From Limnoperna fortunei (Eukaryota; Mollusca; Bivalvia; Mytilida; Modiolidae), in NCBI GenBank assembly GCA_944474755.1, contig OX104119.1:43177927-43241926 (forward strand): 64,000 nt of DNA. Reading direction: 5' to 3'. Shown piece after piece: positions 21,311 through 32,418 of the stretch. The translations under genes were made by a program, and so were the position numbers. The notes beneath the pieces are model-generated. The model ran no database searches and was not told the origin of the DNA. It worked only from the letters and a program-made list of their open reading frames with translations. Within the stretch, counting starts at the first letter, position 1; the number at the start of each line of letters is the position of its first letter.

Positions 21311-24300
21311 AACGATGATGCTTTTCTGAGAGCTACATTGTCAAAACAACCTCCTATGCACAAACAACCACAATAAACGTAAAGCCTTTCAAATAAGATA
21401 TTATAAAAGTTGGAAATATGAGATGCCTATACCATGCACGAATAACAGGTTCAAAATCGATTAATCCTAATTTAGCTTAATTTAGCCTAATTTAAATGTA
21501 TACGGTCTCCAAATTAGATCAAAATAAAATTAAATTAATATTTATCAAATTTTCAAGTATACGCTTTCTACTTCCATTAGCATATGTCAGGAATATTCAG
21601 CAATTATAAGTGATGGCAATCGCAATACCGTATTTCGTTATAAATACTGTGTACAAATTGTTTCCATGTGGCTTAAATAAAAACATTAGGTTCAATTAAA
21701 ATTAGCCACTATTGATAGCTCAATACTTTTAGTGGACTTCACCATCTGGTTTAATCAGAACAATTCAGATGCTATTCAATTTGCAGGATGAATGTGATGA
21801 GCTCTAAATGGAACTTTTATATGCCTACAATATGTGCAAACTGTAGCATAGATAAGGGTTAGGATGGTAACCTAAATTGACTAGAACAAATTTGTCATGG
21901 TCACGTGATTTTATATAGGCCATATTACATTTATTTAAGAAAGACAGCAATGAAACCAACTGGACAACAAGAGCTTAAATTTGAAGAAATTATTTCAAAA
22001 TCTGGATTAAGACAAGCACATACGACACAAAATCTGCACACAACATCATTTTATTATTTATTAAAGCTTTGAACTATGTCCAGAGATTGTTGCGGCATGA
22101 CGTATTTCAACAAAACATGAACTGTTTTAAAATGTGACGAAATCTCATGGATTTGAAATAGAAAGATGAAATTAAACGATTATTCCAGTTACGACAAAGA
22201 CCGTAACGCAAACTTCCTGATATGAATATAAAATTACTCCGTGAGTAGTGAACACAATTCATATCAATTGATATGCCCAATCTTTGTAGAAAAACACGAC
22301 CAGTATCTGAAAATTTCACGATTTGTATAAAAGCAGTGACGGATGAATTATTCGAACAATTAGTGTTTAGTTGGATATAGCTAATTGCATTGCATAGATT
22401 GTAGAGATAAAAGATTTTCACATTGTACAAAACCTGTAAAGAACGAAAAATTATAACTATCGGTTGAATTTTGCGGTATCCAATTCAGATTTCACACTAT
22501 TTTTGCAGCCAATTAACTGTTAAAATTAATAGAAACGTTGTTTTGGACTAATTGCTTGCCCTGCTATAATAACGATGCACTTGACTTTTGTTGAAATACC
22601 AAAGGAATGTTACACAGACTCTTTTTGTCACAGCGTGGTAGGCGTGTATGTTGTATTTATAAGTAAACCATTGACACGTAGTCTCAGATTATAAGGTGCC
22701 TCCTTAACTGGAAAAACAAATACATATCAATGTTGGTGAGACAAATTTCGATTTCGTGCGCATAACCCCTTTGGAATATTAATTCTAGTTACTGTTAGCT
22801 ACTCGATTGTCTGTGACTTCGCAAGGTTATGGACCGAATCTTTAGTCTTTCTGTGGCGTATTTTTTAAAAAAGCATCTATTACGAGCTTAAAGTTGTGCT
22901 TCCAGTTAATTATCCTGGCTTGTGATAATAAATTTGGTATATAATAGTTATAAGATTGTTCTTGTTAAGACCTACTGTAATTACGTTGCCAGCAGTATCA
23001 CATTGGAATAAAGAATAGTCACAACTAGATAGTTTTGCGATATTCTTGTGTTTTTGAAAATTTTGTACTGATTTTTAAAAATATTTAATATAAGAGCTCT
23101 AACTGATTTGAGATAGAGAACGTATAACATGTTTTTTAGCAATAAAAAGTTGGTTATCCGAGGATGTTCTCAAAATTCAGTTGAAATTGAATAAAACAAA
23201 ACTGACAATGGAACGAGGTGGACCGTCGAGTTTTCGAGCTTGGATTGGATGTCAATGACACAATGACATCCGGCTTACGCGTGATGGCGCTTATTGTCAG
23301 TTCGGCTTATTTTCACTACCTACGTGTTCACTATTTGTCAGGTTGACACTACAGCCTTGTAGTGAAAAAGGTCTGGTCATGATCGGTCTTGAGATATCAG
23401 AAATTTGTCGTTTCAATGTCTTGGAATTTAATTCAAAATGTCGTTTTATCGGCGCGATGTATTTAAAGGTGACTTACCCGACGAAGAATGATAAATTGCA
23501 AGTACAGATTAAAGAAAAAAACACATAACAATTTGAAGAAAATAGGGATGTCGTGAAGATGTATTTGCTTGAATATTAGTACTATTATTTACATATTACT
23601 TCTAATTTATCAACAACAATAAAATAAAAAATACAAATTGATATGGGTTAGAAGAATAAAATTGTTCATTAAGCTGTTTCTTCTTATTATATTTATATTT
23701 ATAATTTTCAAAAGCAAACACCCCATACCAAACACTAAAATTACCCAAACTGTGTGACAATCCACATTTAAAGCGGTAAAAAGGTTCCGTTGTTGTAATT
23801 ATTTGTTAACCAATTGAGTATCTAGTTTATGTTTACTTTCTTTTGTACAATATTTCATACCGTATTTTATATTTTTATTTATACTTCATTTCAATAAAGT
23901 GGTATTTACTAACAATGTAAAGCTCCCCTTGATCCTATTATCTTTAATTCCAGGGGTATAAGTTTTGACTTCTACATGGAATGAAAAGAGATAATGGTAA
24001 ATTTAAATTGAAAGCCTGGATAACGAGTTTGCGGAAGGCAAACGCGAAATTTTCAGTCACTATTTTCAGCCTGTGGGGCAATCCACTTTCCCGGAATCGA
24101 TTTATTGTTTGTAAATTTTTTATCGTGTTGCATAATGCTGAAACACTACTTAAACGATATGAAACCTGTTAATCATCCTGTGAAACAACAAACAATGTTG
24201 CAGTTCATATGATAATAAGGGCCACAAACACCTTTTCAAACAATATTAAAACTTAAATATATTTTACTTGAAATTTCAATCAATGCAATAAATGATCGTC

Positions 24301-26385
24301 TAATACCTACAAAAACATTGAAAATTTACCTTATTGGCAGATTCACTACTGTTCCTCGCATCTTTCAAACGACCCAAAGTTTAAATATTTTTATAAAAAA
24401 AAGTAACCACATAATAGAAACAAAAAGTTTACATTTTATGAAAAACTAAATTAAGTTTCCCCCGACAAGCCTAACCAGCACTCGAACATACAAACTTTGT
24501 TTCGATAATTCATAACTGATGACTCAAAATTAAGAGAATGTTTGTATTTCATTTTCCGTTTTCAACTTGTGAAAATGACAAGAATAAAAGTTCTTTATTT
24601 TACTTTTTCAGTATAAAAGTTCTAAAAGTATCTCCTTTTGTTTCGAATCATCGGAAACTGAAAATCAAAAGCTAGTTTGTTTTTGATTTTTAGTTTTAAA
24701 ATATTAAACAATTAGAACTTAGTTTGTCTTTGCTTGTTTATTTTCGTTATAAAAAAACGACAGAGAATGGATACAGTATACACGCATCAAAAAGACGAAT
24801 AACTTTGATTGGTTTAAATATAGGTAGCATTTGGTAGATATATTGCATTTAATACATATTAGAAACCGGAATTATTTAATGTAATATGTCTATTTTATGC
24901 TTCATTCCTGTTTGTTGTATTTCGTTGTCCCTCGGCATTAATATCTCTAAATTCCTTGAAATGTAAAACTTGCCCATTCGAACAATAGAAGAACGATAAA
25001 AAGTGACAACATAAACACAATTTTTATATTTAATGTGAATAATAAGCAGTTGCCAGTAAAATTTCATAAAAATGCTCACCAGGACGCCTACAATCTCGCA
25101 CATATAGCTTGATCCTGGAATTACCCGAACGATGGAACAATTAGTGGTTTCACTGGAGCTACGGGATGTTCATTTATAAGGTGAAATGACATTGCAGGTC
25201 CAGTCTATGACCATTTCCAAAGAGCTGAGTTGATTTGTAGACTAATATCTCCATCGGTCCATTAAATCACTATTAAAAGATAAGGTTGTATAACTAATGT
25301 ATACAAAGCCAAAGGCTATATTGCTTTTCATTTTGAAATTATAATAAAATAAAAAGCCGTTAGAAAACGTCTTATAACTTCATTTCTAATATTATATTTA
25401 GTTACTGGGCATATCTCATATGTCATAAACAATATGAAATGTAATAGTATTATCTTCTGTACTTGTTTATTTTTTTCTTGGCTTAGCTGTATTTTTTGTA
25501 ATTGACTGCGGAAAGTTATCAGCTAAACAGATTTATTAAGGAGCTATTTGTAATCATTGATTAATTATTTTAGAATACCTATTTAATATTTTAATAACCT
25601 CCCATATAATGTTAGTTGTGACTGTTATTAGCCGGTGTTTATATTAATGTATCTGTTGTTTCAGTTATTTGGGTTTTTGTTAATTGCTGCTGAATTGTTG
25701 TTCTGTCTTAGATCAATTTAATTGTCAGGATTGCTTAATTTCATTTTAACATTAAAATCAGAAACGTACACATTGCAATTTGTATCAACAATGGACTTTG
25801 TATGCAAATTATAAAGGTTTATAGATATACAAGAATAAATGCATCGCCAAAATTTTTCTAATTATTTTTCTATCATATCTGATCATATCTGTGTAAATAA
25901 ACAATTTAATGTGGAAATGAATCATTCACACAAATGTGTATTTTGACTTCTGACATCTTTTTAGTATTTCTTAAATAACACGAATTATTATAATATTGAA
26001 ATTCGGATTGACATGAATGCGTGGTTTAGTGACTGTAAACTGCAACGATTTGAAACAATAAATTATCTGTAAAGTTTTAAACCCGATTAAATGCAACTAA
26101 TCGTTGTCTTATTTACCTTGTCACGGTGTTTCTAATAACATACGAAATTACCCACCAACTCTATGAAGCGATTGCAAATTTTTTATAGGTTAACGAAAAA
26201 GGTGCGTTTTAAGTTAAATTATTTTGACATTTAGGGTGAATAGTTCACTGTTTTTATAATGAGATTATTTATTCCTGATAAAATTTCCTAAATTTTAGTC
26301 CTCAACGAAACCGTGTTTCTGTAAACGTTGTCGCAACAAGAGATCCCTTTTTAATTAGTCATAAGCTAATTCTTTTTCGGCGGAT
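21311..26385. other. Unassigned AT-rich DNA
   Basis: Five kilobases without a gene, RNA or transposon that I can support. A 107-codon minus frame at 22107-22430 resembles nothing I know. The stretch may hold regulatory sequence or decayed repeats. Confidence 0.45.
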
Positions 26386-26396
26386 GCTTTGTTTTG

Positions 26397-26664
26397 TTTT
26401 GTTTGTTTGTTTGAATGGTGTTTTAACGCCACTTTCAGCAATTTTTCAGCTATTTCATGGCGTCCAGTTTTTATTGGGGGAGGAAGCCGGAGTACCCGGA
26501 GAGAACCCCCGACCTGCGGTAGGAAAACTGGCAATCCTTGTCAATTAAGATTGGAGTCGAGTACACCCTGCCTGCAGTGAGAATCGAACCCGCAATCTCA
26601 GTGTTGACAGACCACGTGATCAATAGAAGACGAACTACCTTGACCACTCGGCCACCGAGGCCCC
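26397..26664 (-). mobile_element. tRNA-derived SINE, full length
   Basis: A full copy in reverse, very similar to the one at 8852-9109, with intact A-box and B-box regions. It is flanked by perfect 11-bp target duplications GCTTTGTTTTG (26386-26396, 26665-26675), which indicates a relatively recent insertion. Confidence 0.93.
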
Positions 26665-26675
26665 GCTTTGTTTTG

Positions 26676-28074
26676 ACACGGCTTTGAAGTCCACATCATG
26701 TTGGTGTGCTGGATTTGCTCTCTTTTTGAGAAATCGATGGTTTCGTGGTTTGTTGACTTTTAATAAGGTATTCTTGAGATACTGCGTCAAGGTTTTCATG
26801 TGTAAATTATCAATACATAATACATGACAAAAAAATTGCATGTAGCCAAAATGTCATAAATCACAAATAAACATCTGATGAACAATAACAAATTTAGTTT
26901 AACCAAAACATGGACATTATGAAGTAATTAGAATAAATAAAACACACGATATATTTTGGGTCACTTTGAATTGGATGTTGTCCACAAGTACATAACCGGA
27001 CTTAAACGGAGTGTTGTTAAATATTCTTTTTAGACTGACTTGGTGGATAAAATACAATTCATTTGACGTTTTATTTGAATTAAATATATTTGTAGCCATT
27101 TGAACCTGTAAACAACAACCTCTACAGAAGTAATTTTACCGCACAGTTGATGACGGCTTTTTTACAAAACAAAATACAACTTTACATTAGAAACGTTGCA
27201 CTGTTTTTCTTTTCTTTACTGTCATATGTGATCATCTTAGCATATACTATTGTACTTCTAAGATTGTGTCTGCCCATTACACTGGATTACAAATAATATC
27301 AGTTTTGAATATATTTGTTGATTTATTAGTTTTGGCAAATGTCTGTTATAAAAGAAAATTGGACGTAAAAATCTTAAATGCAGAAAAATTTAGTCGAGCA
27401 AAAAACTGAGCTGTTTCACTGAAAGATAACCCAATAGCAGAAAGTTTTATAGATTGCCAAATATTACAATGCCGCGTTAAACTTTAAGTTTTATCGTAAG
27501 GTGTCTCGTTAAATGTAATGTGTTCTTGAACCACATTGCATTTAATTCAGACGTTAAATTGACATATTACATCCACGTAATGTTGCCTTAATAGATGCAA
27601 CTTTAAAATATATTGCGTTTTCATGTGATTTTCGGGAGTTTATTACATTACTAAGTTATTGCAAACACCCGACCTTTTTGTTACCAGTTTTTGATGCAGG
27701 AAATGCTTGCCGTTCCGCTTGACCTGGTTTAACTGCTAATATTTATAGGAGTTTGGGTTTTCTTTGGTTTTATTTGTTATTTGATCTTTGATTTGTCGTA
27801 TAACCTGTTATTTTCCTGTCAAATAGTTCAATTTATGTGCATGTTTTATAACATTTTAAACATGAAGTTCTAACAGTTAAAACAAAGAGGGTTTTGGGTC
27901 TTCGCACACAGTTGAAAAAAGATTCTATACTTGGGCAGATAATCGACACAAACACATATTTGTCATGTATAATTTTATAATAACTTTAATAATAGCTCAT
28001 TACAAATATTGTTGTATTATTGATCATGAGTTGCGCTCCAATGAAATCAATATCAGTTATTAAGTATTCTTAAA
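26676..28074. other. Unassigned DNA downstream of the C1q gene
   Basis: No coding region is recognised. A fragment at about 27,690-27,830 resembles the 3' tail of the RT element at 15.95-16.2 kb (GACCTGGTTTAACTG, then a T-rich run ending TTATTTTCCTG). Confidence 0.4.
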
Positions 28075-28080
28075 TTTAAT
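28075..28080 (-). terminator. ATTAAA polyadenylation signal (C1q gene)
   Basis: On the minus strand ATTAAA lies about 90 bases past the C1q stop codon, the first plausible poly(A) signal on that strand. The exact cleavage site is unknown. Confidence 0.4.
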
Positions 28081-28167
28081 CTGAGTCATGAAAAAAGTTT
28101 TGTTCGTGTGTTGAAACCATTTTGCTATTTGCTAGATGATAACTAAAAACAAAAAGTTTTTAGACAC

Positions 28168-28580
28168 TTAGTAATCCCCTTGAATAAGGTATCCCGAAAA
28201 GTACGTGTGCATCCCAGTAGTTGCAATTTCAACAGCACCATTCGCATAAGTCACTTGAATCCAAACTTCATCTCCGACATTTAAATGAACAAGGATGGAT
28301 TCCGTCTCTTTAAGCCATGGATATCCGGTGGCCAACCCATCAAAAAAGAGATATCCAATACCAATACCATTTCGCATCATGTTGATATGAGTCCAATTAT
28401 CGCTCCCTATTTTAACCGTTACACCCATGGAAAATTCATATAAACCACCTATAGGAGCAATAAATGTACCATGATATGAATGATATCCGTTGCCTTCATT
28501 TATGTAGACTTTGTCGTGCACAATGTGTTGTCCACTAATCGGGCGCAGATAACTTCCTGTTACTTCCGCCATGAATGCAA
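28168..28580 (-). CDS. C1q gene exon 3: C1q globular domain
   Basis: The acceptor TCTTTTGTAG precedes a 413-base exon that completes a Val codon and encodes essentially the whole C1q domain (about 136 aa, the usual domain size) to the stop. The conserved aromatic and Gly pattern GY....G.F.AP..G.Y.F is intact, and there is an NWT glycosylation sequon at protein residue 157. One-exon coding of the C1q domain is typical of the family. Confidence 0.92.
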
Positions 28581-30332
28581 CTACAAAAGACAGGTAAACT
28601 GTGATTCAAGCCAGGCGCGGCTCTAAATATTTCGTTATGTACGTCATATGTTTTATGTGATCTAAGATGAAACAATTCAGCTACAAATATGCCACGTGTA
28701 CACCTTTACTGTAGACATATGCAATGAACAACATCTCGTATTTCTCTATTTAAAGTTATATGTATTACGCATGATACATTAAAGATCAATATTAGTATCA
28801 ATGTTATTTGTTAAAATTTCGTATACAACATATGAAGTTAATGTTGTCCTTTTAGGGACCAGGCACAATTTATAGATGCATGGGACCAGTGCTAAACGAA
28901 AAATGTCTCAATTAATTTCTTTGGTCCCGTGGTTACCAGTTGAAAAAAATATACTTGTCATATTCAGTCTTCTGTGTTAACATATCATCATTTTGATTTT
29001 CTGAGTTTAAGAACAACGAGTCTTGCCCACATTGCAAAAATTCCTTGTCCCATGGCAATAAATTTCGACCGTTTCCTTATCATATATCCTTATTATAATA
29101 CAAAATTTTCTGTGTATGTTATGTGAAGTAAATATCGAAATTGTTGATATTAACAAAAATTACAAATTTTTAAATATTTTTTAGTTAATATACTCCATTC
29201 TTATTTAAAAGAAATTGTTAATATTACCTTCAAAATAAGTAAATATAACAATTTCTGTAATAATATATTAGCTTTTAAGTGCCTCGTCATTAATATCAGA
29301 ATGTGCATTGTTTTATAATATAATAATTGGAATGTAAATTAAGTACTATCTCATTAGTACATATATTAATAAAAACATAATTATCAGTATACATACCATT
29401 ACGCTGAAGAGCGGTAACCATTGTTGTCAGGTTTCCAATTTGATTGCTTTTGTCAATTATCTAAAAATTATATTATGACCTTATCACATTGCAACTACGA
29501 ATTTCTTAAATATTGCATATTTTAAAATACGTTCTGTCATTGCCTTTTTCGAAACAGTATCAGTATTGCACTAATGATTCAAATTAAATGATATATATAA
29601 ACAAGCTTTTTTTTAAATATTGTTCAAATTTATAAGAACGTGCTCATAAGAGAGTAAGAAACCTGCCACAGAATGTACCTAGGTATTTGTAATGCAGTTT
29701 AAATTTTGTTTATAAAACAGAAACCATAGTCACAGACGTGCTTCATCTTGTGACTGGCATTAATTAGTCGCACTAAGGTGCTAAACATTGTGCGATGTCT
29801 GCGGATTTATATGTCTATCAATTTAAGCTATCAATAACAAAGTTAGTCGTGATTGTGTTTGTTTGTTTGTTTGTTTGATGGTGTTTAACGCCACTTTCAG
29901 CAATTTTTCAGCTATATCATGGCGTCCTGTTTTTATTGGGGGAGGAAGCCGGAGTACCCGGAGAAAACCCCCGACCTGCGGTAAGAAAACTGGCAATCCT
30001 TGTCAATTAAGACTGGAGTCGAGTACACCCTGCCTGCAGTGAGTGATTGTGTTTGCAAGGTGCAAATATTGTATGGGAACCTCTGTTTTTAATATACTTA
30101 ATTACTTTACCTCTCTCTTCAGTTCGTCTACATGTGTTCGTATCTGATTAACAAGATTATCATAACCAGTAATCTGCGTCTTCATGTACTGGATGGCCAG
30201 TTCCATTTCGTGTAATCGTGCCTCGTCCGCACTGTCAGTTAACATTCTTGTTTGGCTTTCTGTACATGGTAAATAGAACACGACGAAAAATAACATAACA
30301 GATTTACAAAATCCAATGCTTAAGAACCACAT
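28168..30332 (-). CDS. Secreted C1q-domain protein, three exons
   Basis: A complete spliced gene: exon 1 is 30111-30332, exon 2 is 29397-29460, exon 3 is 28168-28580 (699 bases, 232 aa). All junctions are GT-AG and the phases join (0, then 1). Residues 1-25 form a signal peptide (MWFLSIGFCKSVMLFFVVFY core). Residues about 36-92 look helical or coiled-coil, with an NLT sequon at 84. Residues about 97-232 are a C1q domain, with HDKVYINEGNGY, GTFIAPIGGLYEF and a YFSGYLI end. Such proteins are secreted oligomers, in bivalves a large family linked to pathogen and ligand recognition; trimer formation through the coiled coil is inferred. There is no collagen stretch. I chose the ATG at 30330-30332 because the open frame upstream begins only at a TTG. 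A SINE sits in intron 1. Confidence 0.9.
29397..29460 (-). CDS. C1q gene exon 2: coiled-coil segment
   Basis: A 64-base exon between acceptor AATTTTTAG and donor GTATGT. It encodes IIDKSNQIGNLTTMVTALQR and leaves one base for the next codon, which joins exon 3 as Val. It is too short to stand out as an open frame. Support comes from perfect phase continuity with both neighbours and from its helical heptad-like composition. Confidence 0.85.
29862..30043 (-). mobile_element. 5'-truncated SINE in C1q intron 1
   Basis: A copy of the common SINE lacking its tRNA-like head, bounded by perfect 12-bp duplications TGATTGTGTTTG (29850-29861, 30044-30055). It has the same orientation as the gene. Loss of the head fits incomplete reverse transcription. 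It lies clear of the splice sites. Confidence 0.93.
30111..30332 (-). CDS. C1q gene exon 1: signal peptide and coiled coil
   Basis: 74 codons from ATG to a GAG|GTAAAG donor. A hydrophobic signal sequence ends near CTES-Q, and an acidic helical stretch follows (DEARLHEMELAIQYMK). A short upstream ATG in another frame (30397-30399) opens a brief uORF in the 5' leader. The TATA box is about 90 bases upstream of the start codon. Confidence 0.85.
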
Positions 30333-30420
30333 CTCTGCAAGGAGTTGATATACCAAAAGACACCTTAAGTTTATAAATAATGGTGTACACAATACTCATT
30401 TTGTAAGGACAACACAGCTG

Positions 30421-30430
30421 CTTATATATC
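30421..30430 (-). promoter_or_regulatory. TATA box of the C1q gene
   Basis: GATATATAAG on the minus strand, placed so that transcription would start near 30,395, about 60 bases before the chosen ATG. It is the only canonical TATA motif at the right spacing. Confidence 0.55.
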
Positions 30431-31131
30431 CTTAGAAAATGTTATGCCTCGTTCTTACGATAAGCATTTATGGTATCTCCTCCTTTATTTTAACGAATCA
30501 AATGAAATTATAATAGTGCAAAACCGACCAAGACATTACATATCCTGGTTGGGTTATGATAAGAGAATCACGACAATTACACATGTTGGAACTTTAAAAT
30601 CTTACAAGACGGAATTCATACAAAGGGTTGAACAGAAACAAAATAGTTTTGTGATATTCGGGCTGCGTCCATCAAAATAGTTTCAAATGGAGTATTTCGC
30701 ATACATTATTATTAACATACAATTTATACAATGATCTTCATGATGACAGACAACGATCGAAACAGAATAACTGTATGGGATCTAAAAGATCGTTAGATAT
30801 TTCTTATATTTAAAAGTTCGCTTAAAGACATATCTTAAAGTGATTATTAGATGCCAAATCCAGATTTAGACAATAATTTTGAATTTGGTCACAAATTCGT
30901 TTCAATATACTGTTTATTTTTTATCTTTATCACAGTCTTTATTTTCCCGGGACTGCGACTGCAATTTTTACCGTATCTGTTACACAGAAGGTGGCTTTTT
31001 TCTTTCGTAACGTATTAATCTCTCCTCTTACTCGTGACCTATTCCCAACTTTGAAAGTAAACAGCACGACGACAATTTTATTTACGAAAAGTTTTAAATT
31101 TAAATAAATTTAAGAATATTTCAATTTCTTA
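30431..31131. other. Upstream flank of the C1q gene
   Basis: An ATG-initiated 78-codon plus-strand frame (30444-30680) is present but is not recognisable and has no 3' signal. I treat this stretch as intergenic promoter-flanking DNA. Confidence 0.35.
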
Positions 31132-32227
31132 ACAGGTTATACTATATAACATGGTTTGCGTCTGTTTACGCCTAAAAACCACTAATCAATTAGTGAATGG
31201 TACAAACACCCAAACCAGGTTATATTTGGATTAGGCATTGCCAAAATGCAAGCAGAGACAATGTAGTCTTTTATTATTTATAAATAATGTGCATTCCATA
31301 ATTGACGTTACTTCCTAACACCCTTAAAGTGGCTCTACATTCCAGTGGTCACGTGACGTCTTTCTTTGTAATTTTGACGTCACATGAAATGTCACATGAT
31401 GGTCAGTTTTTAAAGATCGATTTAGAGATTGCAGAAAATAGTATGAAATTTTTATAGTTATTATTTTTTTTTATCGATGTCAACTTTATTTTTAAGCCAT
31501 TCTTTAAAATTGTTTTAGTGTCCTTCTTCATTCACTTTGTGCCCCGTGCGGGATCCGGGTGGCTAAAAGAATAGACCGCAGTCGCGCTAGCTTGTCGTAA
31601 AAGGCGACTTAATAGCGCCCAGTACCCTGACCGGCGTGTCAGGTCGGTTTGCCTAAAGACCGACTGGGATGTGTGCCCCAGGTGGTTAAATGGGGTACCC
31701 CTGGCAAGCTGGGGTTGTCAGGCCATAATACGGAAAACCTGACCGCAAACCATATTAGTGCACCGTGTTGGGAAAAATGCCACGTTCCTCGCACGTTAAA
31801 GAACGCTGCTGTAGTATTCGCTATGAGTAGGGATTTCGATCCCGCTACAGGAGGCTGAATTGCCCGACCCTATCCATCCTCCCATTTGCCAGTGGCAATC
31901 TAAAATCCGTTACCCCTATTTTTCCTTGTGTCCCATTCATCATCATTTGATGTTCAGTTTATCATCCATTTCATGTTCATCGCCTGAATATAGCTGAAAT
32001 ATTGCTGCTCGGGCGTTAAACACCATTAATCAATCAATCAATCATTCAATTTGTTACAGTTTTTTGACGAAATAAACTTAAGGACGAAACAAAATCAATA
32101 TCAGCATTTAGCAGGTTTTGATCACGTGATTTCATTTTATCACGTGACACGTAATTGCCGTAAAGCTCACTGCTCTTTGCGGCCAACTTTGCTGCCCGCT
32201 GCGAGCTGTGCTCGCTATAACCTGTTA
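31130..32227. mobile_element. TA-flanked MITE split by a SINE
   Basis: The ends are ACAGGTTATA (from 31132) and its reverse complement TATAACCTGT (to 32225), each bordered by TA, the usual Tc1/mariner target duplication. Removing the nested SINE leaves about 580 bp with no coding capacity. A diverged copy in the opposite orientation lies at about 40,428-40,925. It contains an AGCGAGCACAGCTCG..GCGGGCAGC block and several CACGTGA and TGACGTCA palindromes. Non-autonomous. Confidence 0.8.
31541..32042 (+). mobile_element. Long SINE (about 500 bp) with AATC tail
   Basis: A GC-rich insertion starting GCCCCGTGCGGGATCCGGGTGG and ending with ATATAGCTGAAATATTGCTGCTCGGGCG, TTAAACACC and an (AATC)n tail. 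It is flanked by 12-bp duplications CATTCACTTTGT (31529-31540) and CATTCAATTTGT (32043-32054). Absence of this segment from the related MITE copy at 40.4 kb confirms it as an insertion. Its 3' end resembles the tail of the shorter SINE family (..GCGTTAAACACC), so both may use the same LINE machinery. Open frames in it are spurious. Confidence 0.85.
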
Positions 32228-32259
32228 TGAAATTTGAAATATTCCTTATAATTTACTTT

Positions 32260-32406
32260 GACAAGGATTGCCAGTTTTCCTACCTCAGGTCGGGGGTTTT
32301 CTTCGGGTACTCCGGCTTCCTCCCCCAATAAAAACTGGACGCCATGATATAGCTGAAAAATTGCTGAAAGTGGCGTTAAACACCATAAAACAAACAAACA
32401 AACAAT
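32260..32406 (+). mobile_element. 5'-truncated SINE
   Basis: The copy begins at GACAAGGATTGCC, lacks the tRNA head, and ends in a CAAA repeat. It is bounded by perfect 12-bp duplications ATAATTTACTTT (32248-32259, 32407-32418). It inserted a few bases beyond the MITE. Confidence 0.93.
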
Positions 32407-32418
32407 ATAATTTACTTT

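Noticed and set aside
30333..30392. A longer N-terminus for the C1q protein beginning MCTPLFINL.
   Set aside because: The first codon is TTG, not ATG. The ATG at 30330-30332 starts a proper signal peptide.
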